From positions 19,588,721 to 19,652,720 of the forward strand of contig NW_025062479.1 of the NCBI RefSeq assembly GCF_000002995.4: a stretch of DNA of 64,000 nucleotides, written 5' to 3'. A program made the translations under genes and the position numbers. Position 1 is the stretch's first letter. Every line of letters begins with the position of its first letter. Positions 36,349 through 51,100 of the stretch are shown here, in pieces. Source of the stretch: Brugia malayi. Lineage: Eukaryota > Nematoda > Chromadorea > Rhabditida > Onchocercidae. The notes beneath the pieces are model-generated. The model saw nothing but the letters and a program-made list of their open reading frames with translations. It did no database searches and had not been told where the DNA came from.

Positions 36349-39300
36349 ATGAATGGTATAAAAGACTTATTGTCATTTCTAAATTTATTTGTTTTAATAA
36401 CCATTGTTAGTTGTGGAAGAATTTCAATTAAGATGGATGAGAAGAGACGCAAATCATTCGTGAACAAAGTGAAGAAACTAATATCTCTCTCTGTAATCGT
36501 CAATTTTTTCTTCTCGTTTTTTTTTTTTTAAATTTTTATTAACCATATTTTGTAATGAATATATTTATTTTACAGAAAGAAAGAAATCGAGCAAAACAAA
36601 TTATTGAACCCGATTCACAGCGAAGTAAACACTGTATTTCATGCTCTTTTTGTTTTATTCATGCCTTCGCCAAAAATAAACGATTTGCCGAATATGCGTT
36701 AAGCAACTTTTGATAACTGATTAATTGATCGTTTCTTATTCCATTATTTGTAAAGTTTTGTAAAGGAAAAAGTACGAAGGAAAAAGTAAAAAAGTAGATT
36801 TTACTAAAATTTATAAGTTAAAATCGGAAAGAAAATGCTTTTACCCATGTGAAATATGCCAAAACTTTGATCGTTCTTTTCATTAAAACAATAACTTATT
36901 TTGTCGCATTACCTGTCCCTCTAGTTTTTTTTTTCAGTCCGAAACTTTCTCCCATTCCCTTCTTTTTCATTTCTTCATTTGTTTTAATGACAGTTGTTAC
37001 TTAATTTTGTTCAAAAGTATGTTTTACAGAAACTGAAAAAAATTGAAAGAAGTAAATCTGAAATGAAATTATTTAATTTTAATCAAAGGCATTACGCAAT
37101 GCTTGATTATAAAAACTGAAAACGATTTCAGCTTCAGCTCAAAGGATATCAACTAAAAAGTTGACAAAACCTTCTCCTTCACCTGCATTTACACGTCGAC
37201 TGCACTGTGCCAAAGTAAGTGACGAGAAGCTTCACACGAAGCAATCGCGCAAGCAAAGTAAACGTGTTAACAATGAGAATCAAAATATTGCTAAGGTAAT
37301 ATGAAATTGGATTTCTTTCATGAATTTATTTGCTTTAATCTTAAATAAATTGCTATTAAATGTCTGCTTAATTTAGTATACTTTAATTTATATTACTCTC
37401 TGATTAAATATTGTTCAACTGATATTGTCATTTGGCCTAACATTGATAAAAATGTTAGGATTGTAATGATTAGATAAAACGAATACTTAATGATAACAAG
37501 GTAACACTAATAAATAAAATTTGATTGATCGTCAGTGGTAAATAATTACATTACATTAGTTAATTTAAATTGAATTCAGTTTCAGTTAGTAATTAATTTA
37601 TATTATTATCTGATTGTTACTTGAGTTAATATTGACTGAACAGAGTAGTACTGAAAAGGAAAAGTGTATATGCAGAAAAGATTAAAATGAGTTGAAGCAG
37701 ATTTATGACAGAAATAAATTAAAATGCTCATTTAGCAATTCATCAGAGATCGAGCATATAGATATTTGTTTCTTCATTTAATTCATTCATCTCACTAATT
37801 ATATTTAAATTTTTCGATAAAATTTCTTAAGAATTGTCATTTAATTTTTACCACTTATTACAGGTTAAAAAGTCGCCTAAAACAATTAAAAGTAAAACAC
37901 ACGAGAGCAAATTTTCATTAGATGAAAAACAAAAAGAAACGTTTGTCAATTTTATTAATGTAAATTAACAAATATATTGTTTTTTTTTTTTTTTGTTATT
38001 ACTAAATGTTTGTTTAAAATTTTAAAACTTTTGGAAGGATTTCTTTTGAAGCTGTAAGTCGAACAATATTAATTTAGGAAATTTACGATCTTGGTGTAAA
38101 CGGACTGGTGCAACAGTTTGTGGACCAAGTTAGCACTTATAAGCCTAATAATGATCAGTGCGACGCTTTCAAAAGAAATCCTAAACGGAATCGATACAAA
38201 TGTAATTTCGATAAACTTTGTCAGTTTAAGTAAAATGAGTCTAGCATTTATTATTTAAGTAATGAAAACTGTGATATGATTAAGTAGAATAAAAACATAT
38301 TGGATACTTTTAATGACTTTTTTTTTTAAATTTTTATTTTTTTTTTTTTAAAATTTATACATGATTAATATTTTTTTTTTTAAAATTTATACATGATTAA
38401 TAACTCAGTAATATATTTACTGTAACTTCTACAATTACTTATCATTTATTACAATTACACATTTATGATTACTACATAATATTATATTTGTTGCATTTAT
38501 TACATTGATTATTTTTATAGTAACTCATTGATATTATTTATTGCAGTTACATACTGATCACTCCTGCACTAGTTCATTAATTTTGCTTACTATTATTCTT
38601 TAAATAACAAAATCTTCGTTGCTTTTCATTAAATTTTTTATTTCTCTTGTTTATTAATCATACATAAATAATTTTTATTAATATAATATTCCATCAAATA
38701 TTTTAATAATTTTCACGATAGGTATCCAATGTTTGGATAATACGCGGGTAATTTTAAAACAGGAACAAGATTACATTCATGCAAATTATGTAACCAGCAA
38801 ATATCTTTTGAATCAATTCATTTGTACACAGGTAAACGCGGAACAAAATAAGTTATCCTACTTTTCATTTTCAAGAAACAAAAAACGAATAACCTTGCAA
38901 TTCACTAACAAAATTTGCATTTAATGCATTAAATAGTATCAGAAATTTCATTAGTATTATAAGTATTTAATAGATTACAAAAATGATTAATAATTACTTT
39001 GAAAATATTAATTGAATATAAATTTTGCAATTTTATATTCGATTATGTACTACGAAATAGCTTATAGTATGAAAATTATTCCATAATTTATACAAAAAAT
39101 TCATTACTATAAGTTCTCATTTCATAAAATTATTATTTTTCTACTTAAAATACAATATAAATTAAAATAAGGCACCAATGAAATCAACAGTAAATGATTT
39201 CTGGATAATGGTAATGCAAGAAAATGTTCGTTACATCATTATGCTTTGTAATTTGGTTGAAAGTGGCAAAAAAAAATGTCACACATATTATCCCACTGAA

Positions 39301-40853
39301 GTAGGCTCAAAAATCAAATTTAACGGTACCATTATTTTAAAGTATAAATGATAAATTTATGTGATTTTTATAACACGGAGATAGTTTTAAATAAAATAGC
39401 AGAAAATATAATAATAATAATAATAATAAAGCGTAATAAAAAAGAATTGTCATCAAAATTTTTCGCAAAAAAAGTAATTTTTTTTAAATAATTTTACTCC
39501 AGTTATTTTTGAAATAATCCCTTCTCACTATAATTACTAATATTATATTATTATTATTGATTATTATTAATTGTTATGATTTAAGCTGTGTTAAAAAAAT
39601 ATTTCAGAAATAACAATATCAAACGTAAATGTCGATTTGCGTGATAGTAAAACAATAATATCACAATTAAAAGTTGAAAAAAATGATAGCGCATTATTTG
39701 TTTCACACGTGCTTTGGAATGATTGGTATAATTTTTCCATTTCTCAGCTTCTCACCTACTTTATTAATTATATTTTATCATCTTATGAATAATGATTGTT
39801 TCTCTTTTTTAAAGCTTTTCTTCACTTCGTTTCAATTCCATGACGACTGTGATGGGTTGAAATATATATATTTCTCAAGGCTTGATTATGAATATATGTA
39901 TATATATTTTTTTTAGGCCAGATCACGGAGTACCAAGCAGTGAATTAGCGCCATTTCAAATTCTTAAAATGGTGCGTCGATCAAGGAAACGTCCAACTGT
40001 AATACATTGTTCAGCAGGTGTTGGTCGTACAGGTACAATTATCGCTATTGAAATGGGTCTTGAACAACTTCTTCACTGCGTACCACTGCATTTGGTCGAA
40101 CTATGTAAAGAATTAAGAAGTACGATTTCAAATATTTGATTATCTCTATTATTAGAATGAAAATTGTAATATTTGGAAACAAAAAAAAAGTTCGTAAAAC
40201 TTAAAATATTTAGTGATTTATATTTAAAAATTTCTGCTATATCAAAATTTTTAAGTTGTTTTTTTTTTTTTTTTAACAAAAGTACATTTTTTTTTTAACA
40301 ATATATAAAAATTAAAGAAAGAATGAAATTATTTTTTCAAAGATTTAATGTTAAGTATACTGTATTTCAGATATGCGTGCTTTTAGCGTGCAAACAGACT
40401 TACAGTATGTTTATATTGCCAAATGTTTATTGGCTTATGCATGGTGTTGTGGGATATTTATCAATATTCCAAATCTGATTCCGGTTACTCATCTTCTTTC
40501 TTAAGCAATTCTTTTTTTGATCTGGTTTAACATTTCAAATATGATTTTAATGATTTTATACTATGCTTCAAAAAATCTATGTCGTGTCATGTCAATCGAA
40601 TAATTGCTACCACCAAAATGTTGTTGTATTTGTAAATATTTTCGAATTTAAGAAAATTATTTATTCACTATTTCAGAAATCAGATTCATTTGATAAAAAA
40701 TATAAGGAATTAATGGAAAGTCAACAATATTTAAAAGCGGTCGAAGAATCACCAAGCGGCTTAATAGCAAATCAAATGACAGGTAGCGTAAATAAAAAAT
40801 CAAAAAGTGATGGGAAGCGAAAGGAACTAATTAATAGCGACGGTTCTGATTAA
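36349..40853 (+). CDS. Protein tyrosine phosphatase (classical PTP, nematode type)
   Basis: Eleven exons join in phase: 36349-36468, 36576-36624, 37132-37295, 37864-37959, 38078-38201, 38722-38831, 39172-39325, 39608-39725, 39917-40119, 40371-40483 and 40677-40853; 475 residues. The PTP domain fills about residues 150-430, with the motifs in order: [53 protein letters not shown], the WPD loop [11 protein letters not shown], the P-loop [13 protein letters not shown] and the Q-loop [12 protein letters not shown]. The catalytic Cys, the P-loop Arg, the WPD Asp and the Q-loop Gln are all present, so it should be active. The N-terminus has a hydrophobic stretch ([14 protein letters not shown]) that could be a signal or anchor, followed by a basic linker. 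The C-terminus is a Lys/Ser-rich tail. Such small PTPs are expanded in nematodes and often germline-expressed (family knowledge). Exon 10 uses the donor ccg|gttact, chosen by phase. Confidence 0.9.
38330..38404. repeat. Tandem duplication with poly-T in a PTP intron
   Basis: The segment aaaatttatacatgattaat followed by a poly-T run occurs twice in a row within intron 5 of the phosphatase gene. Confidence 0.7.
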
Positions 40854-42228
40854 AATCTCTGTAGCTTCATTAATTTCGTGACATACCTTCGAAAACTTTT
40901 ATTGCCGCAAATAATATTTGGGGATGAAATCACTGAACCGATATGATCAGATCAGCTTTTTTTATCTTTGATCTTCATTAGTATCATAAGTTGTCACTAC
41001 TTGTCACTTGTCACATTTCATATTGACCATTTATTAATGCTTAAACTGCAGTTATTTGAATAATATCAGGTGAACAGATATTATCGATCTTTTTTTTAAT
41101 CTCATTAAATAATTCTAATGTTCATACTGTTATATAAATGATCAAGCAGATTAAGAACCAAATACTCAAAATTAAATTAGAAGATGCACCGCTTCTGAAT
41201 CATTGTAGGTTTGTGATAATTTATTTAGAAATTCAAAAGTAATAAACTGAAAGCATAAATAAATAAATCAATGAAATGGATAATAAACAAGGGTATCACC
41301 AATAGGTATGTAGTTCTTTACAAATGTTTATAGAAATAAACCCGAATGAAAAGTTATGAAATTATCAAATCAACGGAAAAAAAAACCTGTCAAAAAAAAT
41401 AATGTAGAAAAACTTGCTATTAGCATGTAATTTCATAGTTGTACTGACAGTAAGTAAGTAACCCTCAATATTTGATATATAAAAACGATGGTTTGTTTAC
41501 AAGAATTTATCATAAAAATGACTGATAAAACAAATCGGTTTGTTACGGGTGTTTTAAATGGGCAGTAATAACTAAAACATATTCCAAACTTACTTTTATC
41601 ACAAAATACATTCAGTTCAGCCATTTATATCCCAATAAATACTTATTTATACTGAAACATTTAGATGACTGACCGTATAAAGAGATCATTAAAGACCAAA
41701 AGAGTAAATATTACACTAACTGGTTTTGACAAATTTGAATGAAAAATTAATTTGCGAATGCTAAAGGAAACATAATGAAAGGAATGAACAACAAATACTT
41801 AGCGTAAGAGTAATGAATAGATGACAAGCAATAGCGAACTGTAAATTCTTTATTTTCAACAGCTAAATCTGATAATTAGATGAAAATTGATTCTTCAATA
41901 AGTAATGCATGAAGCCATTTGTAGCATAACAGTATTTCATGTCATATCGAGGTATAGCTATGTTATATCATTAAGAATAAAATAATCGAAATATTTAGAC
42001 AATTTTGACAGTATTCCAGATATCAAATAATTTTTGTATACCTTTCAACCTATTAAACAGTGCAAATCTTTTTATTCAAAAAAAAAAAAATCTCCGACAG
42101 GGAAAAAATGTAGAAGAATCAAATTACTTATAATGCTGCAACGTAACCCAAGCGCACTTCACCAAAAAAGATTAATAGATTACATACGAAAATCACAGAA
42201 AAGATTAAAAAATTAAGAAATAGATAAA
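40854..42228. other. Convergent intergenic region
   Basis: It separates the 3' ends of the phosphatase (+) and vps-52 (-) genes. AT-rich, with no coding motif or repeat seen; it presumably contains both 3' untranslated regions. Confidence 0.5.
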
Positions 42229-45200
42229 TTAGTATACCGGTTTATATTTCTTTATTTCTACCATAATATGATGAATGTTGACTAGCTCTTTTAGGACGGC
42301 ATTTTCTGCAAATACTTCATGCGATAATACTTTGCTAAATCGATGATAATACTGAATAATTTGTGTGAATGTTGCCTGAAATATATATTAACATTAAGAA
42401 TAATTCTTTCAGTAATTCACAAGAAAAAAGAAGCAAAGTTAAATTAAGGGAAGAAGCTGTTAAGAATATAACACACTTGTAAGATGTTGGTGCCATTTTT
42501 GAAATTTGCAAATGATCGGACAATTTCGTTGTTTATGGCATCTATTGATTTTTTCCAATTAGCACAAAAACTGCGCACAATTTTTGCAACATTATCTGTA
42601 ATTCATGACAATAAAAAATGAACTTTGTACTATTAAAGAGTGGAGAAATTTTATTAACTTCTTTTAATAAAATAGATGAAGCAATCACTTTTTTCTCTCT
42701 GATCGATTTACTACGGTAAATATAATGTTATTAATAAATCATTCCAAAAAGGAATCATAAAGATATCACCCGAATAACGAATTAAAAGTTGCTTGTGACC
42801 CTGTTCGATCAGTGGTTCACATTCATTGACAAATGACATTAGATCACCAAAATGAGGTCGAAGCATCAGTTCGACGTATTCATTGATGCGATTTTGTTTC
42901 AATTCCCAAAAGGATGATTTTTCTTTTGAATCGAATGTTATCCGTTCCTATTAGCGTCGTGATTGTATACGGATGCATATCATGATAAAAATCGGAATAA
43001 ATCAAGCTCAATTAAAAATCAAATGGCAAACCTCAAGAACATTGAGTATCAAATCATAGTTATTGATCAAACAAACCAGTCGTTGAACGCGAGTAGTTAA
43101 TTGTTCAGAAATATGAGTTAGAAAATTTTCGATTTCAGCCTGCTGTTTAGTCAAATAAAGCTGCAAAGATTCGATTTAAATATTATTTCAATATTAAGTA
43201 CTACGGAAGAGTTTTTCAATACTTTTTCTAACATATTTACATAACAAGAGGAAAGCAGATGCTAAAAATAAAGGACTTAAATTGAAATCAAAGATAATGA
43301 AGTATAATACCTGCAATTTTGGATCGATCTGTTGCATCAACGTTTGACTGCAAACCAGCAATGCACATGTGAACTCTGCGTAACGTCTTATGATCTAAAA
43401 TACAGGAAGATGTCACTATATATATTAAAAGCACGTAAAATTTAGAACTAACATAGTGTGGATGGGTATCTGGTTGTAGTTGCATTTTATGCGCGTCAAG
43501 ATCACGTAAGCTCGAATTATGCAAACCCATAACAACATCAAAACGATGCCACAACGCACAATTTAATGTCTCCCAATAACTGTAATTCAAATATATCAGT
43601 TTATTTTCATTACTTAATACTACTAACCTACTACGGATACTACATTTCATTATTAACATATAATTGAATATGGAAACTTTAAACCTCTCTAAAGCTGGAA
43701 CTCCCCGTTCAATCATTAATTCTTTATACTTGGAACACAGACCAATGCATATATATAGTGATACAGCATCATAATTAGAAGATATGTGTTCTTCACATGA
43801 TTTCTGAAATAGAATAATTGAAGGAATAGAAATTTAGAGGACTGATTTATATAAAGCAATTCTAATATTTGAGGAAAAATGTGTAACCAGTAAGGTAGTT
43901 ATTGTACGCATTATAATTTCACTGAAAAGCTCAAACGAAGTTTGTCCACTGATCATGAAAAAGTCTGATATAAACAAATATTCATGAGAGGAATGATCCA
44001 CCAATGCAAATTGTAAACTCCGAAATAAATTCTCAAATTGGAACTGCAATTTCATTTCATCAAGCACAAACATAATTGAAGAAACTGCATTAAAGGACAC
44101 ATCAAGTTCAATTAATTATATGGTTCTTTTGTAATATAAATGATTCCGTCATATATGGTTTAACTTCTTGTTCATACGACACTAATTTTTATGTGTAAGC
44201 TAAAATATCATTAAAAACATCAAATATGAGCAAGAAAAAAACCCGTTCGTTTGCTTGTTGGGCTACATGTGGTACAATAAGTGGAGACATCAAATCAGAT
44301 GATAACAAGCTGTCTCGATTACCCAGGGAAAAAACAGTAGCTCGATTCCGCAACTGCAGTAATGCAAATCAGTTCTTATTATAATTTTAAGCAAATTAAG
44401 TATCAAGGAAAACCACAACATGTACACAGTGGATTAAAAAAATATTATCAGATATGTTCTTTGTTTGAACAGAAATGCCATATCGCATAAGAAATTTCTT
44501 TCTTCTTTTAGTCAAGGTCATTTTTCGTAAAAAAGAAAAATAGTTCCGTTGTTATTATTCCTTAAAACGTACCTGAGATTTCAAACTGAAAAGACTAGTT
44601 GTCTTCATCGTATTTTCTGCACCCAAAAGATCATCTTTATTAGCTACATCAGCGAGCTAGAACTGACTATGGGTTACCGATAAAGGAAGTTGCTATGTTT
44701 ATGGAATTTGCAGTGACAACTATCGATTTAAATTGAATTACATTTAAAATTAAAGAATGAGAAGGATAATGCTATTAATCGTGCTAGTCAATTTTATACT
44801 ACATAAATTAAAAAGCATGGAAATTGACATTAAAATGAACAAAGGACATACCAGTAATCGGAACAATCTCGATGCGTATGTTTTGAAATAGGTAAAAAAC
44901 ATTTTACTGATAACGTCAACATATTCATCTCGAATCTAAAAAAGATTTACAAAACATCAGCAGATATACAGATATGCATTATCATGATTAAATAAAACTC
45001 TTACATCAAATATCCTTAATTATAATTTACTTTCATTTGAATTAAGCAACATGAGAACCTCAAATTATATGCAAAATATGGCATCAATACTTACCTCTCG
45101 AGCTAAGTGCCTGTCATTAGCCAATAAAAATTCATAAAAGAATCTGAAAATCTTCTTGTATCGTAATTAAAACGATTCTGAGAAATGTTTTTTTTGCGAA

Positions 45201-47107
45201 ATTTTATAGTTTTTTAACAGACCCTCTAAATGTATGATGATAAGGAGTAACAACATTATTGATTGGAACTACATAAATTCTTTTTTTAATAGTAACCAAC
45301 CGATTTTTAAGAAGTGCTCCTTGTGGGATTTGATAATTTGTTAGAGGTCTCTTGAAAGATGAAATTTTCAAAAGTAGCCACTTTCTTATTTTCGCCATTG
45401 CCTGAAGGTACAATATTTCACCAATAATTATTTTTTAATCTAAGTCACATATGATAGATAACGACATCTTTGCATCTAAATTCAACCAAAACTTGCCTTA
45501 TATTTTAAATTTTCAATAACATCATGCACATCAGAAGTAGCTTTAACGTCACGGAATTCTTGTGCTTTGAGGAATTGTAGTTTATGCTGAAGTTCATGAA
45601 GTTGTTCAAGAAATTCACGTTCTCCAACGTCTCGTTCAACGATTGTTCTACAATACATAAACAATACAGTTAACAAATTCTGTGTTGGTCAATGTAGTAA
45701 GTTTATCCATAAATGAATATTAGAAAATTAATGAAATTCGGGATGACTGATTTCTAATGAAAATACAGTGTAACATGGCACTAATCTTAAGTCTTCTGCA
45801 ATATGTCAAAAGTTATCCATAAAAACGGATTTGAAAGATAAGAGGAAAAAATCACTGACTGTATCATATTTTGAGATACAACCATGTCATCAACAAACTG
45901 GCTCAGTTCTCCGCGAATTTTTTGTCTATTTTGCAACTGTTGACTGATATCGACCGATTGTTGTTGCAGTCTTTTCATGTCTGAACTAATTGTACCCAAT
46001 TCTGATTGAAAACTCCGAAGCATTCCTTCCAATTGCTAAATTAATCCAGCATGCTTTTTTTCTTTGTTTAAAATCTATTACAAGAATGAAAAGTGGCAAT
46101 GAAAATGAAACAATTTGAGAAGGAACAATAAGATTTGTTAAATTTGATTACAGCCCATAAAACATTCTAACTTTAGATGGTGCTAGCTAAAATAACATTC
46201 TGCTCATCGATGAAATAAAAAGAAATTAAATTTTACTGCAAATGCATCATCACAAGCAGTGATCTCTTCATGCAATTCAGCAAGTTTTTCCGCTTGGTCG
46301 ATACAGTCTTTCACGGCAAGCAAATGAGCAGATTGAAGCTGTTCTTGAAGTTTTGCGGAATACTGCCGTAAATCAACACCCGATTCAAAAGCTTTTCGAA
46401 TTGACACATCATCCAACTGAGAGATGCAAATATATTTTGATACAAAAAGTTTTATAATTAAAATAATCAGTAATATATCCAACATATTCCTGAATCAGTA
46501 CTCGATTCGAAAGTTATTCTAGCTAAGCATATAGTAAACTATAATGTTATCGAACAACTAAGTAAGGATGCAATTTTGAAGATTTTAAGAACAATTACGG
46601 AAATTGTCTGAAATACGTTAGTGTTACTCGCTTCATAATTAATTCTTATCCTATTTTGTCATATAACACTTTTATTCGATTAATTATAATTTAAGTCTCA
46701 TTTTACACCATACCACTATCATTATTCACTAAAGTGATGCCACTTTTATTAATTAGTGCCAACTATTTTTTGCATTCGAATAATACTATTTCTATGGTTT
46801 AGCTAATAAACTACTTTTAGCATTCAGCTTAATAAAGAAACTGATGAACGATTCGAGATAACTTTCAGGATTTAAGTTGAATTCATATAAGTGTAAAAAA
46901 ATATCCTCATTCAAAGACTACTTGCCATTGGATAGTTGAATAACGATACTATTAAGAACTTTAAATGACGTTAAAAATAGTGTAAGCATCATTGAAAACA
47001 ATAAATAAACACCGTAATTCGTCTCACTGGACGAGTGCTAATAAAACATTAAAAAGAATAACCCCATTATCGCTGGTAATATCAGCAACATCGTAATCGC
47101 CCTTCAT
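42229..47107 (-). CDS. vps-52: VPS52, GARP/EARP vesicle-tethering complex subunit
   Basis: Seventeen exons join in phase: 47063-47107, 46237-46416, 45860-46035, 45497-45647, 45301-45401, 45095-45143, 44852-44935, 44573-44656, 44243-44353, 43888-44043, 43685-43803, 43453-43579, 43311-43394, 43032-43160, 42770-42947, 42477-42595 and 42229-42375; 679 residues, close to the human 723. Matches along the whole length include SGVDLRQYSAKL, HEEITACDDAF, the coiled coil with QNRQKIRGELSQFVDDMVV, RKWLLLKISSFKRPLTNYQI, FFYEFLLANDRHLAREIRDE, VDHSSHEYLFISDFFMISG, LINNYDLILNVLE, LRPHFGDLMSFVNECE and NIHHIMVEIKKYKP. VPS52 assembles with VPS51, VPS53 and VPS54 (GARP, trans-Golgi) or VPS50 (EARP, recycling endosome) to tether endosome-derived vesicles. 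The intron after 45497 has a GC donor (aag|gcaagt). The start MKGDYDVADITSDNG is supported by phase and by similarity to the human N-terminal DITSDE. Confidence 0.95.
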
Positions 47108-48180
47108 TCCATTACGCTTCACTGGGTTCTTTTCAAATTTCCTTCACTGACTTTTCTTGAAAAACTATTACACCAACTTCCCAAAGGTTCTAACTGTAAC
47201 AGAGAATAATCAGTACATCTTTTGCAAATTTTATGCTCCGAGAAATGTTTACATTATAAATGTAATGCATTATTCATGTTTCTAAAATTTGTAGGAGCAG
47301 TGATGTGTAACAAACTACATGGATTGTTATCATTTATATTGTTAAGTCGACATGATTAAATTTTTCAAGATCTAAGATTTTCATATTCATATCGTTATCC
47401 AGCAACATTTGTTACTGAACCGACCGATCCACTGCAAATGGATATAAGGGAAGAATGTGGAAACGTATACACATATATATTCCATGACTGGTGTTTATGT
47501 TTGTCGATATAACTTTCACAGTCCACAAAACAAGTTTACACAGTTAATACCATTAAATTGTATTTGCAGATAAGGTATTTAACCATCAAATTATGACGTT
47601 ACTTTTAACCTGAAATCCTTCCCAAGAACATTAACTTTCCGACTTATTTATAAAAATGTTCAGATCTCAAATATTTATGCCGCCAAAGTCCATTAATATT
47701 TTCAAAAGTAAGTCAACAGATCGTCCCACACATTCCTCCACATGTACTCCGACTTACATGAGGACAGTTTACAAATGTGATATGGCTATCTAAATGCTAG
47801 TATGAGTAGAGATTAGATCAGGAAATTGAAAAAGTAGTGGTACATCAATCATACATGCAACTCCTTTTTGACAGGACGATCAATAAAACACAATTTTATT
47901 AAATCAAGAACGATGCCAATGTTGAATATTAAAGTTGAGTTATAAACATAACAAAATAATACAATCACCACTACGTAAAAATAAAAATCAGAGACTATAC
48001 AGGAAAAATACAGAAAGCACATTGCACAGGAAGAAAAGACTGAGTCTAACATTGTCTACAGTACGAATCCCACCTAATGAAGTTCCTCCTTACTAACGGC
48101 ATATTTTATGTATATGTTAAGAGTAGATGAGATAAAAAAGGAGAACACTGAAGACTAGAAAATATTTTATATGCAACAAA
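47108..48180. other. Spacer between vps-52 and SDHA copy 1
   Basis: Non-coding spacer between two minus-strand genes, holding the vps-52 promoter side and the SDHA copy 1 3' end. No motif or repeat of note; about 1 kb, so operon spacing is unlikely. Confidence 0.5.
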
Positions 48181-51100
48181 TCAATAAGATCGAATCATCG
48201 GTTGAACCCAGTCTGTCTCGTTCTTATCTAATGTCTGGTCGATTACTGGTCGATAATGTAAGGTAATCTAAAAACAGAATTTATTGTATTTCAAGTAAAA
48301 ATTGATATTACAGGAAAAAAAAATAAAAGACGAAAAGTTGAAAGGATGCAATAAAATAAATGCAAGCTGGAAGAAATTAGGCCAAATTAGAGTCTATTCA
48401 CTCTTACGAAAGCATGCTTTTTTTTTTTTCCTTTGCACATCAAAGTACCATAGCCTTTTTCACAAATTTCTTACGCAAATATATCCTTATAGACATCGAG
48501 TTACTTACCTTCCCAGTCTCGTGATCCTGTTCGATGATAGTATGCTTACGCCAGTGTTGATCGAGTGACTTCTTAGTTTGACCATCAAGTGGTCTCGAAT
48601 AATCAAGCTCATCTATCCGTGTCTGAAACAAACAATATAAATCTGCAGACAGACTAAACAAACATAAATATGCACCAAATCACTGATTACGAACGACAAC
48701 AAAATAACATAATCCTTATCAACTAACAAACCGGGAAATCGTCTCGAGCATGTGCTCCACGACTTTCTTTTCTAGCTTCTGCAGCAATGATTGTTTGAGT
48801 GGCATTTAGCATTAAATTCTGCAGTTCAAATGTCTCAGCAAGATCCGAATTCCACACTAATCCACGATCTGTTGTTTTAAGAAGTTTTTGCTCCTTGAAA
48901 AGAGTCTCCATTTTTTTAATACCTTCCTGCAATTTCGTAGTGATACGATGATACTTAACACAGATTATTGTGTTCCCCAACGACTCACGACCTAATTTGA
49001 CAGACATCCTCCATATTCCTTAATTTTCTTCAATGACATTCTTTATTCTCCAAGATTTGACTTCCAAACTCAAAACTGATGTTATATTCTCACTTGTCAA
49101 GGACTTACCTTCAAAATGTCACCGCGTCGGAACACAGCTGCATGCTGTTGCATCGTTTTCTGCATCTTCAATCTTAAGGCAGCAGTAGGAATATCACCTT
49201 TGGCAAAACGCAGCTTGTCGACGTTTGTAATGGTTGATTCACCCGCATCTTTCGGCAATTCAGGAATCTTCTCGCATGATTTCTTGGCTTTTTCTAGAAT
49301 ACTGCAAACCAGACCATTTCGTATGGAAATGCAGTGCAATAGTAGTAGTAAATATGTTAACGTATGTTTATAACAGAATGAGAAAAAAAAAATTACTCTA
49401 TGGCACAAGCACGTCCAAAAACGACAAGATCGAGCAACGAATTAGCTCCCAGACGATTTGCACCATGCACTGAATGTGCTGCTGCTTCACCGCAAGCATA
49501 TAATCCTGGCACCAACTGTAATTTTATATATTCCCATAATCATTCAAAAAAAAAAAAAAAAAAAAAAAAAACTGATAGAAATAATAATTTCACCTGGTCA
49601 CCTTTATCGCGTTTGTAAGTTAGAACCTGTCCCATATAATTCGTTGGTATGCCTCCCATATTATAATGGACTGTTGGTATAACGGGTATTGGTTCTTTCG
49701 CAGCATCTACACCAGCAAAAATCATCGCAGTTTCCATAATACCTATAAATGGTGAATACCATTCGCAGTTGCGAAATAGCAAAATCTGATTTACTAAACA
49801 AATTTATTTAATCCCTAGTAAAAAAAAAAAAAAACTGCAATTACTTATAGATGATTTATTAGTGAAATCAACAGCTATGAATAGCTCAGTAATTATGTGA
49901 CTTAATTGCAAAATATGGCAATCATGCGAGAGGTTCTATTAATACCACGATGTGTAAAGTTTCAAAGTTCAACTGAAATTTCGTGATGTTCTGAAGTCAA
50001 ACTAACCTGGCAATTTGGCATGCAAATCTTTCGCAGGTAAGTGATGCAACTGCAAATAAATATGATCCTTATCCTTCCCGACACCACGACCTTCCATGAT
50101 TTCGATCGTCATCGCTCGCGAAACAACATCTCGTGAGGCCAGATCTAACGCATTCGGTGCATACTTCTTCATGAAGCGTTCACCTTCACTGTTCACCAAG
50201 TAGCCACCTTCACCTAAAAACGATATACCTTATTAAAGAAACTTTTTCTTACAATATCTCTCCAAACGAACTAACTCTTCAATCATATTATCTAATAAAG
50301 AATTCTATTTGCTACAAAATATTACCTCGAGAACCCTCAGTGATGAGACAACCGGCACCATAAATACCGGTTGGATGAAACTGAACAAATTCCATATCAG
50401 AATTCTGCAGTCCAGCTCGAGTAATCATTGCTGTGCCATCACCAGTGCACGTATGTGCAGAAGTACAACTAAAGAAAGCTCGTCCATATCCTCCTGTTGC
50501 GACCACCGTGTTCTTCGCACTACAAAGAACACTTAATACATATTTTACTAAATAAAACACAAAAATTATATGTGATTTGAAATTATTAGAAAGTTCAATT
50601 GGTACTCAGAAATGGAACCAACAAGTCTATTGTTCCCTTCAGCATAACAACATTAAATGACTTTTAATCTCGTAAGTCCCATAGATTATTCCATCTAGAA
50701 ACGAAATAGCACGTATGCATACAATAGTCACATTGTCGCTCATAAAAGAATCAAATATACCGGAATCGGTGTATGCTTCCATCCTCAAGGTCCATAGCAA
50801 TAATTCCAACACATCGTCCGTTATCCATCAAAAGATCAAGTGCGAAATATTCGATGAAATATCGACAGTTATACTGAAGTGACGAACCATATAACGTATG
50901 CAACATTGAATGTCCTGTACGATCTGCTACGCAGCACGTCCTCCAATTATAATTTTACTAAGAAAAAAAATGATAAAGAAAAGCATTAAAAACTGCAAAA
51001 GAAAATGTGCTGTTTAAAACATTAAAAATATTGCAATGAAAAAATCAAACATACCGACGAGCCATGCCACCTTTACCAAAATTGTTACTTTGTCCACCGA

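Noticed and set aside
49116..49473. Plus-strand frames overlapping SDHA copy 1
   Set aside because: Shadows of well-supported minus-strand SDHA exons.
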